NCBI RefSeq assembly: GCF_030297015.1
Contig: NZ_AP028056.1
Coordinates: 2,304,939 to 2,368,938, forward strand
Length of the DNA: 64,000 bases
Reading direction: 5' to 3'
DNA from: Brooklawnia propionicigenes
GTDB lineage: Bacteria; Actinomycetota; Actinomycetes; Propionibacteriales; Propionibacteriaceae
The notes below the pieces were generated by a model, which was given only the letters and a program-made list of their open reading frames with translations, was not told the origin of the DNA and searched no databases. Numbering within the stretch: the first letter of the stretch is position 1; every line of letters starts with the position of its first letter. Shown in pieces: positions 25,764-35,279 of this stretch. The position numbers and the translations under genes are program-made.

Positions 25764-27520
25764 GTCGCACCAGCAAACGCAATCGGCGTCAGTCGAAACC
25801 CAAGCCCCAGCAGGCCCCCCGCCCCGAACAGGCACAGCCGGAGCCGGCCGCGCCCGAGCCCGTGCTCTACGAGCGTCAGACCGCGTTCGCCGACGTGGAG
25901 GACTTCGAGACCGGACTGGCCGACGAGAAGCAGCTTCAGCTGCTGATGAAGGACTGGCGCAAGGGCAGGGCCACCCGGACCATCTGGGACATGATCACCG
26001 ACGGCTATGTGGTGATCTTCTCGCTGGTCGTCATCATGGCGATGATCGTCAGCGGCATCATGTCGGTTCAGCAATCGGCGGCCGGCTGCAGCACGTCCGG
26101 CTGCCTGACGGCGCGCGGTCTGCTGCCCTGGCTGGTTCTTACGCTGGTGGTCGTCGTCGGTGTCAGCGTGTCACGGATCTTCGGGCCGGTCATCGCCTCG
26201 GCCGCCGAGGGTTTCTGGCTGCTGGACGCCCCGGTGCGGCGCAGCCGACTGCTCAACCGGCGGCTGTGGGCCGTGGTGATCGGAGCCTGCGCGATCGGTG
26301 TGGTGCTGGGTGGTGCGGTCACCATGGTGACCGGACTCAGCTGGACCGCGATCGGCACCTGGGCAGCGGCGATCGGCCTGGCCACCGCCGCGGTGGTCGC
26401 TCTGGCGGCCATCGAACAGGCCGCCGAGCGCACCACCGTGCTGGCCGTGCTGCAGGCAGTGATCTCCGTGCTCGCGATGGGCGTGCTGGTCGCCATGATC
26501 GCGGTGGCCTCCGATTGGATCAGCCTGCCGATCGATCCGGCGCACACCGAGGAGTTCGGCGTGGGCGTGCTGGCCGTCGCTGGCGTGGCTGCCATCGTCT
26601 GCTCGGTGATCGCCCGCCGCAACCTGCACAATGTCCGGCGGACCCGCCTGGTCTCGGGCGGTGACCTGCTGTCGGGCATGCAAGGCGCCATGTTCGCGCT
26701 CGACTTCGGGCTGATGCGCGACATCGTGGTGAACCGCCGCTGGCTGGCGAAAGGCCATGTTCATCCGTCGAAGGGACGCTCGTCCGGACGCGCGGCGCTG
26801 ATCTGGCGTGAGGTCGAGCGGCTGCTGCGCAATCCTCGCGGCGTGGTCGTCCTGCTGGTCAGCGCGGTGGTGCCCTACGCGCTGCTGTCGCTGGGATTGG
26901 GGAACCTGACCCCGGCGGTTTCGGCGATCGTGCTGATGTTCGTGATGGTGCCATTCTTCGACTCGTTGCGGGTGCTGAGCCGCACCCGGGGCCTGGCGCG
27001 AGCCTTCCCGATGTCCACTTCCCAGCTGAACGGTTCGCTGACGGTGGTGCCGGCCGTTCTGGCGCTGCTGTGGGCGATCGCCGCCGGACCCGCATTCGTG
27101 CTGATCGGGCCGGACGCCCCGACCCCCGCAGGGCTCGGCAACGGCCTGATGAAGGGTCTGATCACGGCGGTGGCCGGGTACATCGCGGCGATGCGCTGGG
27201 TGACGGCCAAGTCGGCCGACTACTCGTCCCCGATGGTGGCCACCGGCTTCGGTGCGCTGCCGCCCGGGCTGATGTTCAACCTGGTGCGTGGCTTCGACGT
27301 CATCGCCCTGATCACCCTGCCGGTGCTGTTCGGCTGGAGCCCGATGATCTCGATCGTGATCGCGATCATCTGTTACATGGTGTTGCGCTCCGGCGGTATC
27401 AATACCCAGGACCTGATGGAGCAGAACGAGGAGGCGCAGCGCCAGCTGGCCGCCGCCAAGAAGGGCGGCGGTGTCTCCGGGCAGCGGGAGAAGATCACCT
27501 ACACCCGCAGCAAGCGCTGA
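25760..27520 (+). CDS. Multi-span membrane protein, putative ABC permease (DUF6297-like)
   Basis: A 586-residue protein. The first about 80 residues are hydrophilic and rich in Gln, Pro and Lys, followed by about twelve hydrophobic helices. Between the halves lies a charged stretch with KGRSSGRAALIWREVERLLR, recalling the conserved loop of bacterial ABC-2-like exporters. The family label DUF6297 is from memory and should be checked. It overlaps the ATPase gene as GTGA, so together they probably form an exporter. Substrate unknown. Confidence 0.72.
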   Translation: MSRTSKRNRRQSKPKPQQAPRPEQAQPEPAAPEPVLYERQTAFADVEDFETGLADEKQLQLLMKDWRKGRATRTIWDMITDGYVVIFSLVVIMAMIVSGIMSVQQSAAGCSTSGCLTARGLLPWLVLTLVVVVGVSVSRIFGPVIASAAEGFWLLDAPVRRSRLLNRRLWAVVIGACAIGVVLGGAVTMVTGLSWTAIGTWAAAIGLATAAVVALAAIEQAAERTTVLAVLQAVISVLAMGVLVAMIAVASDWISLPIDPAHTEEFGVGVLAVAGVAAIVCSVIARRNLHNVRRTRLVSGGDLLSGMQGAMFALDFGLMRDIVVNRRWLAKGHVHPSKGRSSGRAALIWREVERLLRNPRGVVVLLVSAVVPYALLSLGLGNLTPAVSAIVLMFVMVPFFDSLRVLSRTRGLARAFPMSTSQLNGSLTVVPAVLALLWAIAAGPAFVLIGPDAPTPAGLGNGLMKGLITAVAGYIAAMRWVTAKSADYSSPMVATGFGALPPGLMFNLVRGFDVIALITLPVLFGWSPMISIVIAIICYMVLRSGGINTQDLMEQNEEAQRQLAAAKKGGGVSGQREKITYTRSKR

Positions 27521-27539
27521 CCCGCGAGCGGTATCGATG

Positions 27540-27566
27540 GATCGCCCTGGGGCGCCCGGGGTGATC
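27540..27566. terminator. Imperfect 27-bp palindrome between convergent genes
   Basis: GATCGCCCTGGGGC and GCCCGGGGTGATC can pair with two G-U or mismatch positions, immediately after the permease gene. It probably acts as a terminator. Confidence 0.5.
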
Positions 27567-27575
27567 TGCGGGCAG

Positions 27576-27622
27576 GCCTCAGCGGGGCACCAGGAATGAG
27601 CCAGCCTCAGCGGGGCACCAGG
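27576..27622. repeat. 19-bp direct repeat containing the hydrolase stop codon
   Basis: GCCTCAGCGGGGCACCAGG at 27576-27594 is repeated exactly at 27604-27622. The right copy is the end of the hydrolase gene (codons for LVPR plus stop on the minus strand). Confidence 0.85.
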
Positions 27623-29307
27623 GAAGCGTTGATCGCCTGCGCGATCGCCGCCAGTTCGGCGTCCGAGGCCGGTTGGCCGAGCACGGCGTTCCAGACCGGG
27701 ATCAGCTCGCTCTGGTACTGGTGTCCCTGACCTGCCTGCGGTGTGAGGGCGTCCGGCATGTCGAGGGTGATCTGCCAGAACGTCACCCACGGCATCCAGG
27801 TCATCGTGGCCCCCGACTGGTTGCTGGTCTGTTCCCGCATCCAGTCCGGCTCGCGCCACAGCAGATCCGCCGACCACCAGACCACCGGATCCGACGCATT
27901 CTGCAGGTACACGACCCGGGGATGCTGCTGCCATGGTTCGTACAGGCCGCCGAAATGGTCGTGCTCCAACTCGGCCACGTTGGTGGCGAATCGGATACTG
28001 CGCCCGTTGTCGATCACCGGGGCGACCTCCGGGGAGCCGATCCGGCGGGCCGCGGTCAGCTGTGCCCACAGCGGAGTGAAGCGCGGAGTGCCCGCCCAGA
28101 CCGCGCCGTAGGCCTCGTCCAGCAGTTCGCCGGGCGAGTCGAAGGCGGCCTGGCTGCCGAAGGCGCCCATCGATTCCCCGCTGACCAGCAGCTTCGGACG
28201 ATGATCGGCCGGCAGTTGCAGCCAGCGCTGGTAGATGGCCTGCCACAGGTCCCGGCCGGCCTCTGCGGCGCTGCTGCGGTCGATGACGTAGGCCACGCCG
28301 CTGGGCAGGAACGAATACTGCATGCTGGCCGAGGCGACATCGCCACGGGTCAGGTACTCGACCGACGCCAGCGTGTACTCCTCGGTCCAGCCGTTGCTGA
28401 CGGCGGTCGCGACCATGAGATAGGAACGCTGCCACGCGTTGGTGCGGTCGAGTTCGGCGACCACGGCCTGGGCGGTCGCCTCGATATCGCGTCCCGCACT
28501 CAGCCCCGCGTATGCCCGGATCGGTTCCATGGCCGGCTCGCCGGTGACGCGGGCGATGTCCGCCGCGCGAGGGCCGTCAGCGACTACGGCCCGGCCTTGG
28601 CGTCCCAGGGACTCCCAGGACTCGTTCGAGGCTGCACTGCCCGAACGCTCCGGTTCGACAGGTGGCTGGCGCCCGGACCCGGTGATGCCGTTGCTGGCCG
28701 CGGCAGCCTTGGTGATCTCGTCCAGCAGCGGCAAGATGACAGCGCCGCGGGCGAGCAGAACCACGATCAGGGTGACGGTGCTGACCGTGGTGAGTAGAGC
28801 CAGCCAGCCGGGCAGCACGAGGCGCAGGCGATGCCCGATCAGGTGAGCGATCCACAGCGTGGTGCGGCCGGCGCCCAGCAGCAGCGCGAAGATGACGATG
28901 CCCAGCAACAGCCCGAGCGACTGTCCTCGCCAGCCGGCCGAGGAGACTCCGACGCTGGTAGCCAGCCCCTGCTGGCGTTGCACATTGGCCCACCATGAGA
29001 CGGCGGTGAGCACCACCAGCGCACCGAACCAGCCGCGACGCAACCACCGCTTCCAACCGGGGCTGATGCTGACGGTGAGCTTGGACGCCCGGCTGAGCGC
29101 CACCCAGCCGGCTTGGACGAGCGTGCCGACCGCGTAGCCCACGATCGCCGACAATCCGACGGTGATACCGGTGGCCCACCAGTTGCGGGGCAGCAGGCTG
29201 GGCGACAGCGCCACCCAGCTCATGGCCAACGCCAGGGTGGCTCCGGTGCCGGTGAGCGTCCAGACTGCGGGCCCGTCGCTGGGACGGCGCGTTCGGGTCG
29301 CTGGCAC
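27607..29307 (-). CDS. Abhydrolase_9-type alpha/beta-hydrolase with membrane N-terminus (PF10081/PF15420)
   Basis: A 566-residue protein. Residues about 20-215 contain four to five transmembrane helices with the typical LSPSLLPRNWWATGITVG opening. The C-terminal domain has the nucleophile motif LLVSGESMGAFGS near residue 380 and the conserved WAGTPRFTPLW and VYLQNASDPVVWWS segments. This architecture is widespread and uncharacterised in actinobacteria. The GTG at 29307 lacks a ribosome site and has TACGCT seven bases upstream, pointing to a leaderless transcript. The substrate is unknown, perhaps a lipid or envelope component. Confidence 0.85.
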   Translation of the reverse strand: MPATRTRRPSDGPAVWTLTGTGATLALAMSWVALSPSLLPRNWWATGITVGLSAIVGYAVGTLVQAGWVALSRASKLTVSISPGWKRWLRRGWFGALVVLTAVSWWANVQRQQGLATSVGVSSAGWRGQSLGLLLGIVIFALLLGAGRTTLWIAHLIGHRLRLVLPGWLALLTTVSTVTLIVVLLARGAVILPLLDEITKAAAASNGITGSGRQPPVEPERSGSAASNESWESLGRQGRAVVADGPRAADIARVTGEPAMEPIRAYAGLSAGRDIEATAQAVVAELDRTNAWQRSYLMVATAVSNGWTEEYTLASVEYLTRGDVASASMQYSFLPSGVAYVIDRSSAAEAGRDLWQAIYQRWLQLPADHRPKLLVSGESMGAFGSQAAFDSPGELLDEAYGAVWAGTPRFTPLWAQLTAARRIGSPEVAPVIDNGRSIRFATNVAELEHDHFGGLYEPWQQHPRVVYLQNASDPVVWWSADLLWREPDWMREQTSNQSGATMTWMPWVTFWQITLDMPDALTPQAGQGHQYQSELIPVWNAVLGQPASDAELAAIAQAINASLVPR

Positions 29308-29314
29308 GGCACCA

Positions 29315-29320
29315 AGCGTA
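29315..29320 (-). promoter_or_regulatory. Candidate leaderless promoter -10 box (TACGCT) of the Abhydrolase_9 gene
   Basis: TACGCT on the minus strand ends seven bases before the GTG start. Confidence 0.4.
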
Positions 29321-29340
29321 GGACGCTCAGCTGGAGGCGA

Positions 29341-30588
29341 TCACAGTGTTTCGCGCAAGGCGGCTTTCATCGGCGAGAACTTGGCGTCGGTCTCGACCAG
29401 TTCGGCGTGCGGGTCGGACGCGGCCATGATCCCTCCGCCTGCGTACAACCGCATCCGGGTGGCGTCGGTGGCGTCGATCTGACCGCAGCGCAGCGCGACC
29501 GCCCACTCGCCGTCGCCCTGGGCGTCCATCCAGCCCACGGGCCCGGCGAACCGTCCACGGTCCAACTGCTCGTAGTGGGCGATCAGCTGCCGGGCCACAT
29601 CGGTCGGTGCACCACAGACCGCGGCCGACGGATGGGCGGCGTCGGCCAGCGCCAGCGTGCTCAGCCCGGGCTCCGAGATGCCGCAGATGTCGGTGGCCAG
29701 ATGCAGCACATTCGGCAGCGTCAACACATAGGGTGCCTCGGGCACATGCATGGCCAGCAGATGCCCGCGCAGGGACTCGATCACCGAGTTCACCGCGAAG
29801 CGGTGTTCCTCCAGATCCTTCGCGGACGAGACCAGCTGGGCGGCCCGCTGGGCGTCGTCCACTCCCTCGACCCGGGGAACGGTGCCGGCCAGCACCCGCG
29901 AGGTGGTCAGGCCGCGTTCACGGCGCACCAGCATCTCGGGGGTCGACCCGACCAGCCCGTCGATCAGGTAATTCCAGCAGGAACCGTAGCTGGCCAGCAG
30001 CTGGCGCAGCGGCCAGCGGGGGTCTATCGGGCCGTCGGTGCGCGCCTCGATGTCGCGGGCCAGCACGACCTTGCTCGCCTGGCCGGCGCGGATGCGCAGG
30101 GTCATGTCGCGGACCACGCCCATCCACTCGCTCTCGGTGATGCTTCCGGAGCTGAACCGCAACCCGGTGGGTGGGCTGGGCTTCGAGTGGCAGGGCGGCA
30201 ACTCGGGGCTCACCCGGTCGTATCCGATTTGGGTCAGCCAGGAGTGGCCCCGGTGCCGGCCGATGATGATCTCCGGGACGATCAGCACCGAGGAGTACTC
30301 GGTGTGGCCAGGATCGAAACAGAAGGTGCCGTAGGTCAGCGGACCGGTGCCGAAGCGCCCCGGCATCTCCGACTCGTTCTCGATCTCGGACACCATCTGG
30401 CGCCACCAGGCGTCCGCCTCGGTCATCGACGTGCTTTCGTGGCGCGCGACTTCGCCCAGGGCGACGAAGCCGTCGGAGCCCCGCAGGAAGCAGGCGTCTT
30501 CGGCGCAGAGGAAGTCGGTGAGCGGGCCAGGGTCGTCGATCCAGATAGTGGAGGCATGCAGACGAGATGACCCCGGGTTGATGATCAC
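29341..30588 (-). CDS. menF: Isochorismate synthase (menaquinone type)
   Basis: A 415-residue chorismate-binding enzyme that converts chorismate to isochorismate, the first committed step of menaquinone synthesis. Family signatures are KVVLARDIEA, STPEMLVRRERGLTTSRVLAGT, SSAKDLEEHRFAVNSV, HPSAAVCGAP and the final RMRLYAGGGIMAASDP with the metal-binding acids. The GTG at 30588 is preferred because TACTGT ends seven bases upstream; a GTG two codons earlier (30594) is possible. Isochorismate rather than salicylate synthesis is inferred from the men gene neighbourhood. Confidence 0.9.
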   Translation of the reverse strand: MIINPGSSRLHASTIWIDDPGPLTDFLCAEDACFLRGSDGFVALGEVARHESTSMTEADAWWRQMVSEIENESEMPGRFGTGPLTYGTFCFDPGHTEYSSVLIVPEIIIGRHRGHSWLTQIGYDRVSPELPPCHSKPSPPTGLRFSSGSITESEWMGVVRDMTLRIRAGQASKVVLARDIEARTDGPIDPRWPLRQLLASYGSCWNYLIDGLVGSTPEMLVRRERGLTTSRVLAGTVPRVEGVDDAQRAAQLVSSAKDLEEHRFAVNSVIESLRGHLLAMHVPEAPYVLTLPNVLHLATDICGISEPGLSTLALADAAHPSAAVCGAPTDVARQLIAHYEQLDRGRFAGPVGWMDAQGDGEWAVALRCGQIDATDATRMRLYAGGGIMAASDPHAELVETDAKFSPMKAALRETL

Positions 30589-30595
30589 CTGCACG

Positions 30596-30601
30596 ACAGT
30601 A
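30596..30601 (-). promoter_or_regulatory. Candidate leaderless promoter -10 box (TACTGT) of menF
   Basis: TACTGT on the minus strand ends seven bases before GTG 30588 and only one before GTG 30594. Confidence 0.4.
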
Positions 30602-30664
30602 CCTGATGACAGCGACCGGGCCCGGGGGGCGCGACCTCGTTAGGGCTGGGCGATGCCCGCGGGC

Positions 30665-30670
30665 TAGACT
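30665..30670 (+). promoter_or_regulatory. Candidate -10 box (TAGACT) of menJ
   Basis: TAGACT, with TTAGGG about 19 bases upstream as a possible -35, precedes the GGAGG and ATG of menJ and would give a short leader. Confidence 0.4.
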
Positions 30671-30704
30671 TCCCCGAGTGGATCACAGGTCGAGGAGGTG
30701 TGTT

Positions 30705-32036
30705 ATGCCGGAAGCTTCCCGTGCCTCGAGTATCGCTGGGCCACGAGCGTCGGCGATGACGTTTGCCGATCCACAAGCCACCCAGGACGCCGATGTGGTC
30801 GTGGTCGGCGCCGGACCCGGCGGTTCATCGGCGGCGACGTTCCTGGCCCGTCAGGGTCTCGATGTTCTGCTCTTGGAGAAATCCGAGTTCCCCCGTGAGA
30901 AGGTGTGCGGCGACGGGCTGACCCCGCGCACCGTGCGGATGCTGGGCAGGCTGGGCATCGACACCAGCCCGTCGTCGGGATGGGTTCGCAACAAGGGGCT
31001 GCGCATCCACGGCGGACGAACCGAGCCGTTCACGATGGCCTGGCCCGAGCTGACGGCATTTCCTGATTTCGGCCTGGTCTGTCCGCGTTCGGTCTTCGAC
31101 GACCTGCTGGCCGGCACGGCCGTGCAGGCCGGTGCGCGGCTGCACACCGGCGTGCGGGTGAGCGCCCCGATCGTCGACGACCGCAGCGGCCGCGTGGTCG
31201 GCGTCACCGATGCGCGCGGCCGCGAGTACCGGGCGCCCATCGTGGTCGCCTGCGACGGTGTCTCGTCCAGGCTGGCCGAGGCGACCGGGCGCACCAGGCT
31301 GGCCAAGCGGCCGCTCGGAGTGGCGGTACGCAGTTACTACACCAGCCCGAAATCCGACATGGAGTGGATCGAGAGCTACCTCGAGCTTTGGGACGGCAAG
31401 CCCGGCGAGTCGAACCTACTGCCGGGCTACGGCTGGGTCTTCGGCTTGGGTGACGGCTCGGCCAACGTGGGGCTGGGCATGCTCGATTCGAGCAAGGCCT
31501 TCGGCAAGACCGACTACCGCCAGCTGATGCGCACCTGGCTCGACAACACTCCCGAGGAGTGGGGTTTCCGCGAAGCCAACCGGCTCGAACCGATCCGCGG
31601 CGCCGCGCTGCCGATGGCGATCAACCGGGCCCCGCTGTACCGCGACGGCCTGATGCTGGTCGGCGACTCCGCCGGCATGGTCAATCCGTTCAACGGCGAG
31701 GGCATCTCGTATGCGATGGAGTCGGCCGAGATGGCCGCCCGTGCCATCGTGGACGCCCGGGCACGCGGCTTCGGCAGCCCGGGCGCCGAACTGGCCTTCC
31801 AGTCCTACCCGAACCAGGTGAAGCAGGCCTGGGGAGGCTACTACCGGCTCGGCACGGTCTTCGTCCAGTTGATCGGGCGGCCCGAGATCATGCACCTGTG
31901 CGTCACGTATGGACTCCCGCGTAAGCACCTGATGTACCTGGTGCATAAACTGTTGGCGCACCTCACCGATGAGCCACCGGCTGATTTAAGTGATCGTCTT
32001 ATTGCATTAATGTCCAGGGTGGCGCCTTCGACATGA
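30705..32036 (+). CDS. menJ: Geranylgeranyl reductase family FAD enzyme, menaquinone reductase
   Basis: A 443-residue flavoprotein. The FAD Rossmann motif is DVVVVGAGPGGSSAATFLA near residue 30, then EKSEFPREKVCGDGLTPR and the late LVGDSAGMVNPFNGEGISYA, all hallmarks of the GGR family. Next to men and nuo genes it most likely saturates one isoprene unit of menaquinone, as MenJ does in mycobacteria. GGAGG lies six bases before the ATG. The last about 60 bases are notably AT-richer than the rest. It ends 82 bases before nuoA. Confidence 0.88.
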   Translation: MPEASRASSIAGPRASAMTFADPQATQDADVVVVGAGPGGSSAATFLARQGLDVLLLEKSEFPREKVCGDGLTPRTVRMLGRLGIDTSPSSGWVRNKGLRIHGGRTEPFTMAWPELTAFPDFGLVCPRSVFDDLLAGTAVQAGARLHTGVRVSAPIVDDRSGRVVGVTDARGREYRAPIVVACDGVSSRLAEATGRTRLAKRPLGVAVRSYYTSPKSDMEWIESYLELWDGKPGESNLLPGYGWVFGLGDGSANVGLGMLDSSKAFGKTDYRQLMRTWLDNTPEEWGFREANRLEPIRGAALPMAINRAPLYRDGLMLVGDSAGMVNPFNGEGISYAMESAEMAARAIVDARARGFGSPGAELAFQSYPNQVKQAWGGYYRLGTVFVQLIGRPEIMHLCVTYGLPRKHLMYLVHKLLAHLTDEPPADLSDRLIALMSRVAPST

Positions 32037-32118
32037 CGATCACGACGTGATAGGACAGAATGGTCCTTGATCGCCACCCATTGTTGATCGCGAAAAAGTA
32101 GAGAAGGGCGGAGCAGAC

Positions 32119-32478
32119 ATGAACCCCTATATTCCCATTGCCGGGATGGTGGTTCTGGCTACGGTATTCGTGCTGGCAGCGATCCCGCTGAGCACGGTAA
32201 TCGGGCCCGCGCGATACAACCGCACCAAGTACGACTCCTTCGAGTGTGGGCTTCAGGCGACGCCTCAGCCCACAAATGGCGGTCGCTTCTCGGTGAAGTA
32301 TTACGTAACAGCAATGTTGTTTATTATGTTCGACATCGAGATCGTATTCCTTTACCCCTGGGCGGTGGCCTTCGGTGCGCTGGACACGCTCGCCGTCGCC
32401 GCCATGATCTTGTTCATCGTCACCGTCGTCGTTGCCTACTACTACGACCTGCGTCGTGGTGGCCTGGACTGGGACTGA
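32119..32478 (+). CDS. nuoA: NADH-quinone oxidoreductase subunit A
   Basis: A 119-residue membrane subunit with three helices. The loop KYDSFECGLQATPQP and the second helix MLFIMFDIEIVFLYPW with conserved acids are diagnostic. First gene of the full nuoA-N operon; GGAG precedes the ATG. Part of the proton-pumping membrane arm next to the quinone site. Confidence 0.96.
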   Translation: MNPYIPIAGMVVLATVFVLAAIPLSTVIGPARYNRTKYDSFECGLQATPQPTNGGRFSVKYYVTAMLFIMFDIEIVFLYPWAVAFGALDTLAVAAMILFIVTVVVAYYYDLRRGGLDWD

Positions 32479-32496
32479 ATCGGAAGGGGAGTACTC

Positions 32497-33054
32497 ATGG
32501 GTATCGAAGACCACGTACCTTCGGGTGTCCTGCTGACCACCGTCGAAGCGATCGCAGGCTGGACGCGCAAGGCGTCGTTCTGGCCACTCACGATGGGCCT
32601 GGCCTGCTGCGCCATCGAAATGATGCAATACGGCGGCCCGCGTCACGATGCCGGACGATGGGGTCAAGAGGTCTTCCGCGCCTCACCCCGCCAGGCGGAT
32701 CTGATGATCGTCTCCGGACGCGTCAGCCAGAAGATGGCGCCGGTCGTCCGCCAGCTGTGGGACCAGATGCCCAACCCGAAGTGGTGCATCTCGATGGGCG
32801 TGTGCGCGAGCACCGGCGGCATGTTCAACAACTACGCGATCATTCAGGGCGTCGATCACATCGTCCCGGTCGACATGTACGTGCCGGGTTGTCCGCCGCG
32901 TCCCGACATGTTGATCGATGCAGTCTTCAAGCTGCGTGAGAAAGAACTGCAGTGGGGCCCGATCGGTGCCGATCGCGACAAGGCGATCTCCGAGAAGGAG
33001 GCTGCTGCTCTCGAGGCTCCGGCGCTGCTTGAGCAGAAGGGGCTCATGCGATGA
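32497..33054 (+). CDS. nuoB: NADH-quinone oxidoreductase subunit B
   Basis: A 185-residue peripheral subunit carrying cluster N2, which reduces the quinone. The cysteine ligands are in [21 protein letters not shown] and VPGCPPRP. Its stop overlaps the nuoC ATG (ATGA). A charged C-terminal extension follows the conserved core. Confidence 0.96.
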   Translation: MGIEDHVPSGVLLTTVEAIAGWTRKASFWPLTMGLACCAIEMMQYGGPRHDAGRWGQEVFRASPRQADLMIVSGRVSQKMAPVVRQLWDQMPNPKWCISMGVCASTGGMFNNYAIIQGVDHIVPVDMYVPGCPPRPDMLIDAVFKLREKELQWGPIGADRDKAISEKEAAALEAPALLEQKGLMR

Positions 33055-33881
33055 GCGAGAAGAACTCCGAAGGCAGGGATCCGAAGGTGGTCGGTACGGC
33101 AGACAACCCGGTCGCCGGTCCCGAAGAAGTGACCAAGGGCCAACTGATCGCCGAGGGGACCGGCTCGGCCAGCGAATTGGCGAGCGGGCCGCACGCGCAT
33201 CTGGACCGGGTGCTGGTGCCCCAGGCCCCGACCGAAGGCCCCGTGGTCACGGTCCGCAAGGGCATGTGGGGTCCCGGCCACGGATCCGGCGACACCAGCG
33301 GCTTCTCGGGCATGACCCGCATCATCGAGATGCCGGGCACCGCCACCCCGCCGTTCGGCGGCTGGTTCGATGATGTCGCCGACCGGGTGGCCGAGCTGGT
33401 GCCGCACTTCGCGTCCCGGGTGATGATCTGGCGCGGCGAGATCACCTTCGTCGTGCTGCGGGAGAAGCTGCTCGAGGTGGTCAAGGCGTTGCGCGATGAT
33501 CCCGCGCTGCGTTTCGAGGTCTGCATGAGCGTTTCCGGTGTGCACTACCCGGAGATGACCGGCAGCGAGTTGCACGCGGTCTACGACCTCCTCAGCTACA
33601 CCCACAACCGCCGCATCAGGCTGGAGGTCACCTGCCCCGATGGTGACGCTCATATTCCCAGCGTCGTCCCGGTGTACCCGATGGCGAACTTTCACGAGCG
33701 CGAGACCTGGGACATGTTCGGCATCATCTTCGATGGCCATCCGGCGCTGACCCGTATCCTGATGCCCGACGACTGGGTCGGTCATCCGCAACGCAAGGAC
33801 TACCCCTTGGGCGGCATTCCGGTCGAGTACAAGGGAGCGGTCGTGCCGCCCCCGGACGAGCGCAGGAGCTACCAGGCATGA
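33051..33881 (+). CDS. nuoC: NADH-quinone oxidoreductase subunit C
   Basis: A 276-residue subunit of the connecting arm. The signature [17 protein letters not shown] and [15 protein letters not shown] are visible near residues 215 and 248. The first about 90 residues form an extra N-terminal region common in actinobacteria. Overlaps nuoB and nuoD by four bases each. Confidence 0.95.
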   Translation: MSEKNSEGRDPKVVGTADNPVAGPEEVTKGQLIAEGTGSASELASGPHAHLDRVLVPQAPTEGPVVTVRKGMWGPGHGSGDTSGFSGMTRIIEMPGTATPPFGGWFDDVADRVAELVPHFASRVMIWRGEITFVVLREKLLEVVKALRDDPALRFEVCMSVSGVHYPEMTGSELHAVYDLLSYTHNRRIRLEVTCPDGDAHIPSVVPVYPMANFHERETWDMFGIIFDGHPALTRILMPDDWVGHPQRKDYPLGGIPVEYKGAVVPPPDERRSYQA

Positions 33882-35248
33882 GCGAACAGACGAAGCGGAG
33901 TGCGGGCGTTCCCGGCTCGGAGGACGTTTTCGCGGTACCGGGCGAGCCGATCGCCGATCAGGCCTACTTGTCCTCGGGTGCCGACTGGGACCAGATCATC
34001 GAATCCCAGCGCGAACGCGCCGACGAGATCATCGTGGTCAATCTCGGCCCGCAGCACCCCTCGACCCACGGCGTGATGCGTCTGGTGCTCGAGATGGACG
34101 GCGAGAACGTGATGAGCTGTCGTCCGGGCATCGGATTCTTGCATACCGGCATCGAGAAGAACTCCGAGTACCGCACCTGGACGCAGGGCTCGACCTTCTT
34201 CACCCGGATGAACTACGTAGGCGGCATTCATAATGAGGCCGCCTATTCGTTGGCCGTGGACAAGCTGCTCGACATCACCGATGACATCCCGCGGCGCGGC
34301 AACCAGCTGCGGGTGCTCGCGATGGAGACCAACCGCATCGCCTCGCACCTGACCGCGGTGGGCGCCAACTGCCTCGAACTGGGCGCCACCTCACCTCAGG
34401 AGGTCGGCCTGCGCGAGCGGGAACGCATCCTCGAGTTCACCGAGGCGCTGACCGGTCTGCGCATGAACAACGCCTACATTCGGCCGGGCGGCGTCCAGAA
34501 CGACATGCCGGACGACGGCATCGACCTGCTGGACGAGTTGATCAAGCAGCTGAGGATCAACGTCCCCGAGATCGCGCTGTTCATGCTCGACAACCCGATC
34601 TTCAAGGCCCGCACTCAGCACATCGGCGTGCTGGATCTGAGCACCTGCATGATGCTCGGCATGACCGGCCCGGTGCTGCGGTCGACCGGCTACCCCTGGG
34701 ATCTGCGCAAGACCCAGCCGTATCTGGGCTACGACCACTACGACTTCGATGTCTGCACCGAGACCAGCTGCGATGCCTATGGACGCTTCAAGATCCGCTG
34801 CGACGAGATGATGCAGTCGCTGCGCATCCTCGAGCAGGTGCGCGACGAGCTGGTCGAAAGCCAGGGCGAGCCCTTCCGGGTACAGGATCCCGACCTCGAA
34901 TGGCCGAGCGATCTGACGGTGGGCGCCGATGGCCAGGGCAACTCGAACGAGCACATCAAGCACATCATGGGTGAGTCCATGGAAGCGCTGATCCACCACT
35001 TCAAGAAGGTGACCGAAGGCTTCAAGGTGCCGGCGGGCCAGGTCTACGTGGCCATCGAAGGCCCCGCCGGTGAGCTGGGCGCTCATCTGGTCTCCGACGG
35101 AGGTACCCGGCCGTACCGGGCACATATGCGCGACCCAGGCTTCAACCACGTTCAAGCCCTGCCGATCATGTCCGAAGGTGCGATGCTGTCCGACCTGCTG
35201 ATGGCGCTGGCCAGCATCGACCCGGTCATGGGAGGCGTCGACCGATGA
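33878..35248 (+). CDS. nuoD: NADH-quinone oxidoreductase subunit D
   Basis: A 456-residue subunit lining the quinone-binding pocket with NuoB. The motifs are [48 protein letters not shown] and the C-terminal DPVMGGVDR. Homologous to the large subunit of NiFe hydrogenases but lacking the nickel cysteines, as expected. It is 31 bases from nuoE. Confidence 0.96.
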   Translation: MSEQTKRSAGVPGSEDVFAVPGEPIADQAYLSSGADWDQIIESQRERADEIIVVNLGPQHPSTHGVMRLVLEMDGENVMSCRPGIGFLHTGIEKNSEYRTWTQGSTFFTRMNYVGGIHNEAAYSLAVDKLLDITDDIPRRGNQLRVLAMETNRIASHLTAVGANCLELGATSPQEVGLRERERILEFTEALTGLRMNNAYIRPGGVQNDMPDDGIDLLDELIKQLRINVPEIALFMLDNPIFKARTQHIGVLDLSTCMMLGMTGPVLRSTGYPWDLRKTQPYLGYDHYDFDVCTETSCDAYGRFKIRCDEMMQSLRILEQVRDELVESQGEPFRVQDPDLEWPSDLTVGADGQGNSNEHIKHIMGESMEALIHHFKKVTEGFKVPAGQVYVAIEGPAGELGAHLVSDGGTRPYRAHMRDPGFNHVQALPIMSEGAMLSDLLMALASIDPVMGGVDR

Positions 35249-35279
35249 CGGATATCTTGCTGACAAGGAGTGAGACTCG

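Noticed and set aside
26171-28435. 754-codon minus-strand frame opposite the ABC permease
   Set aside because: It spans the boundary between two convergent genes and is compositional artefact.
32037-32118. Promoter for nuoA in the gap after menJ
   Set aside because: Several AT-rich hexamers and a TTGATCGC direct repeat exist, but none gives a convincing -35/-10 pair, so no feature was called.
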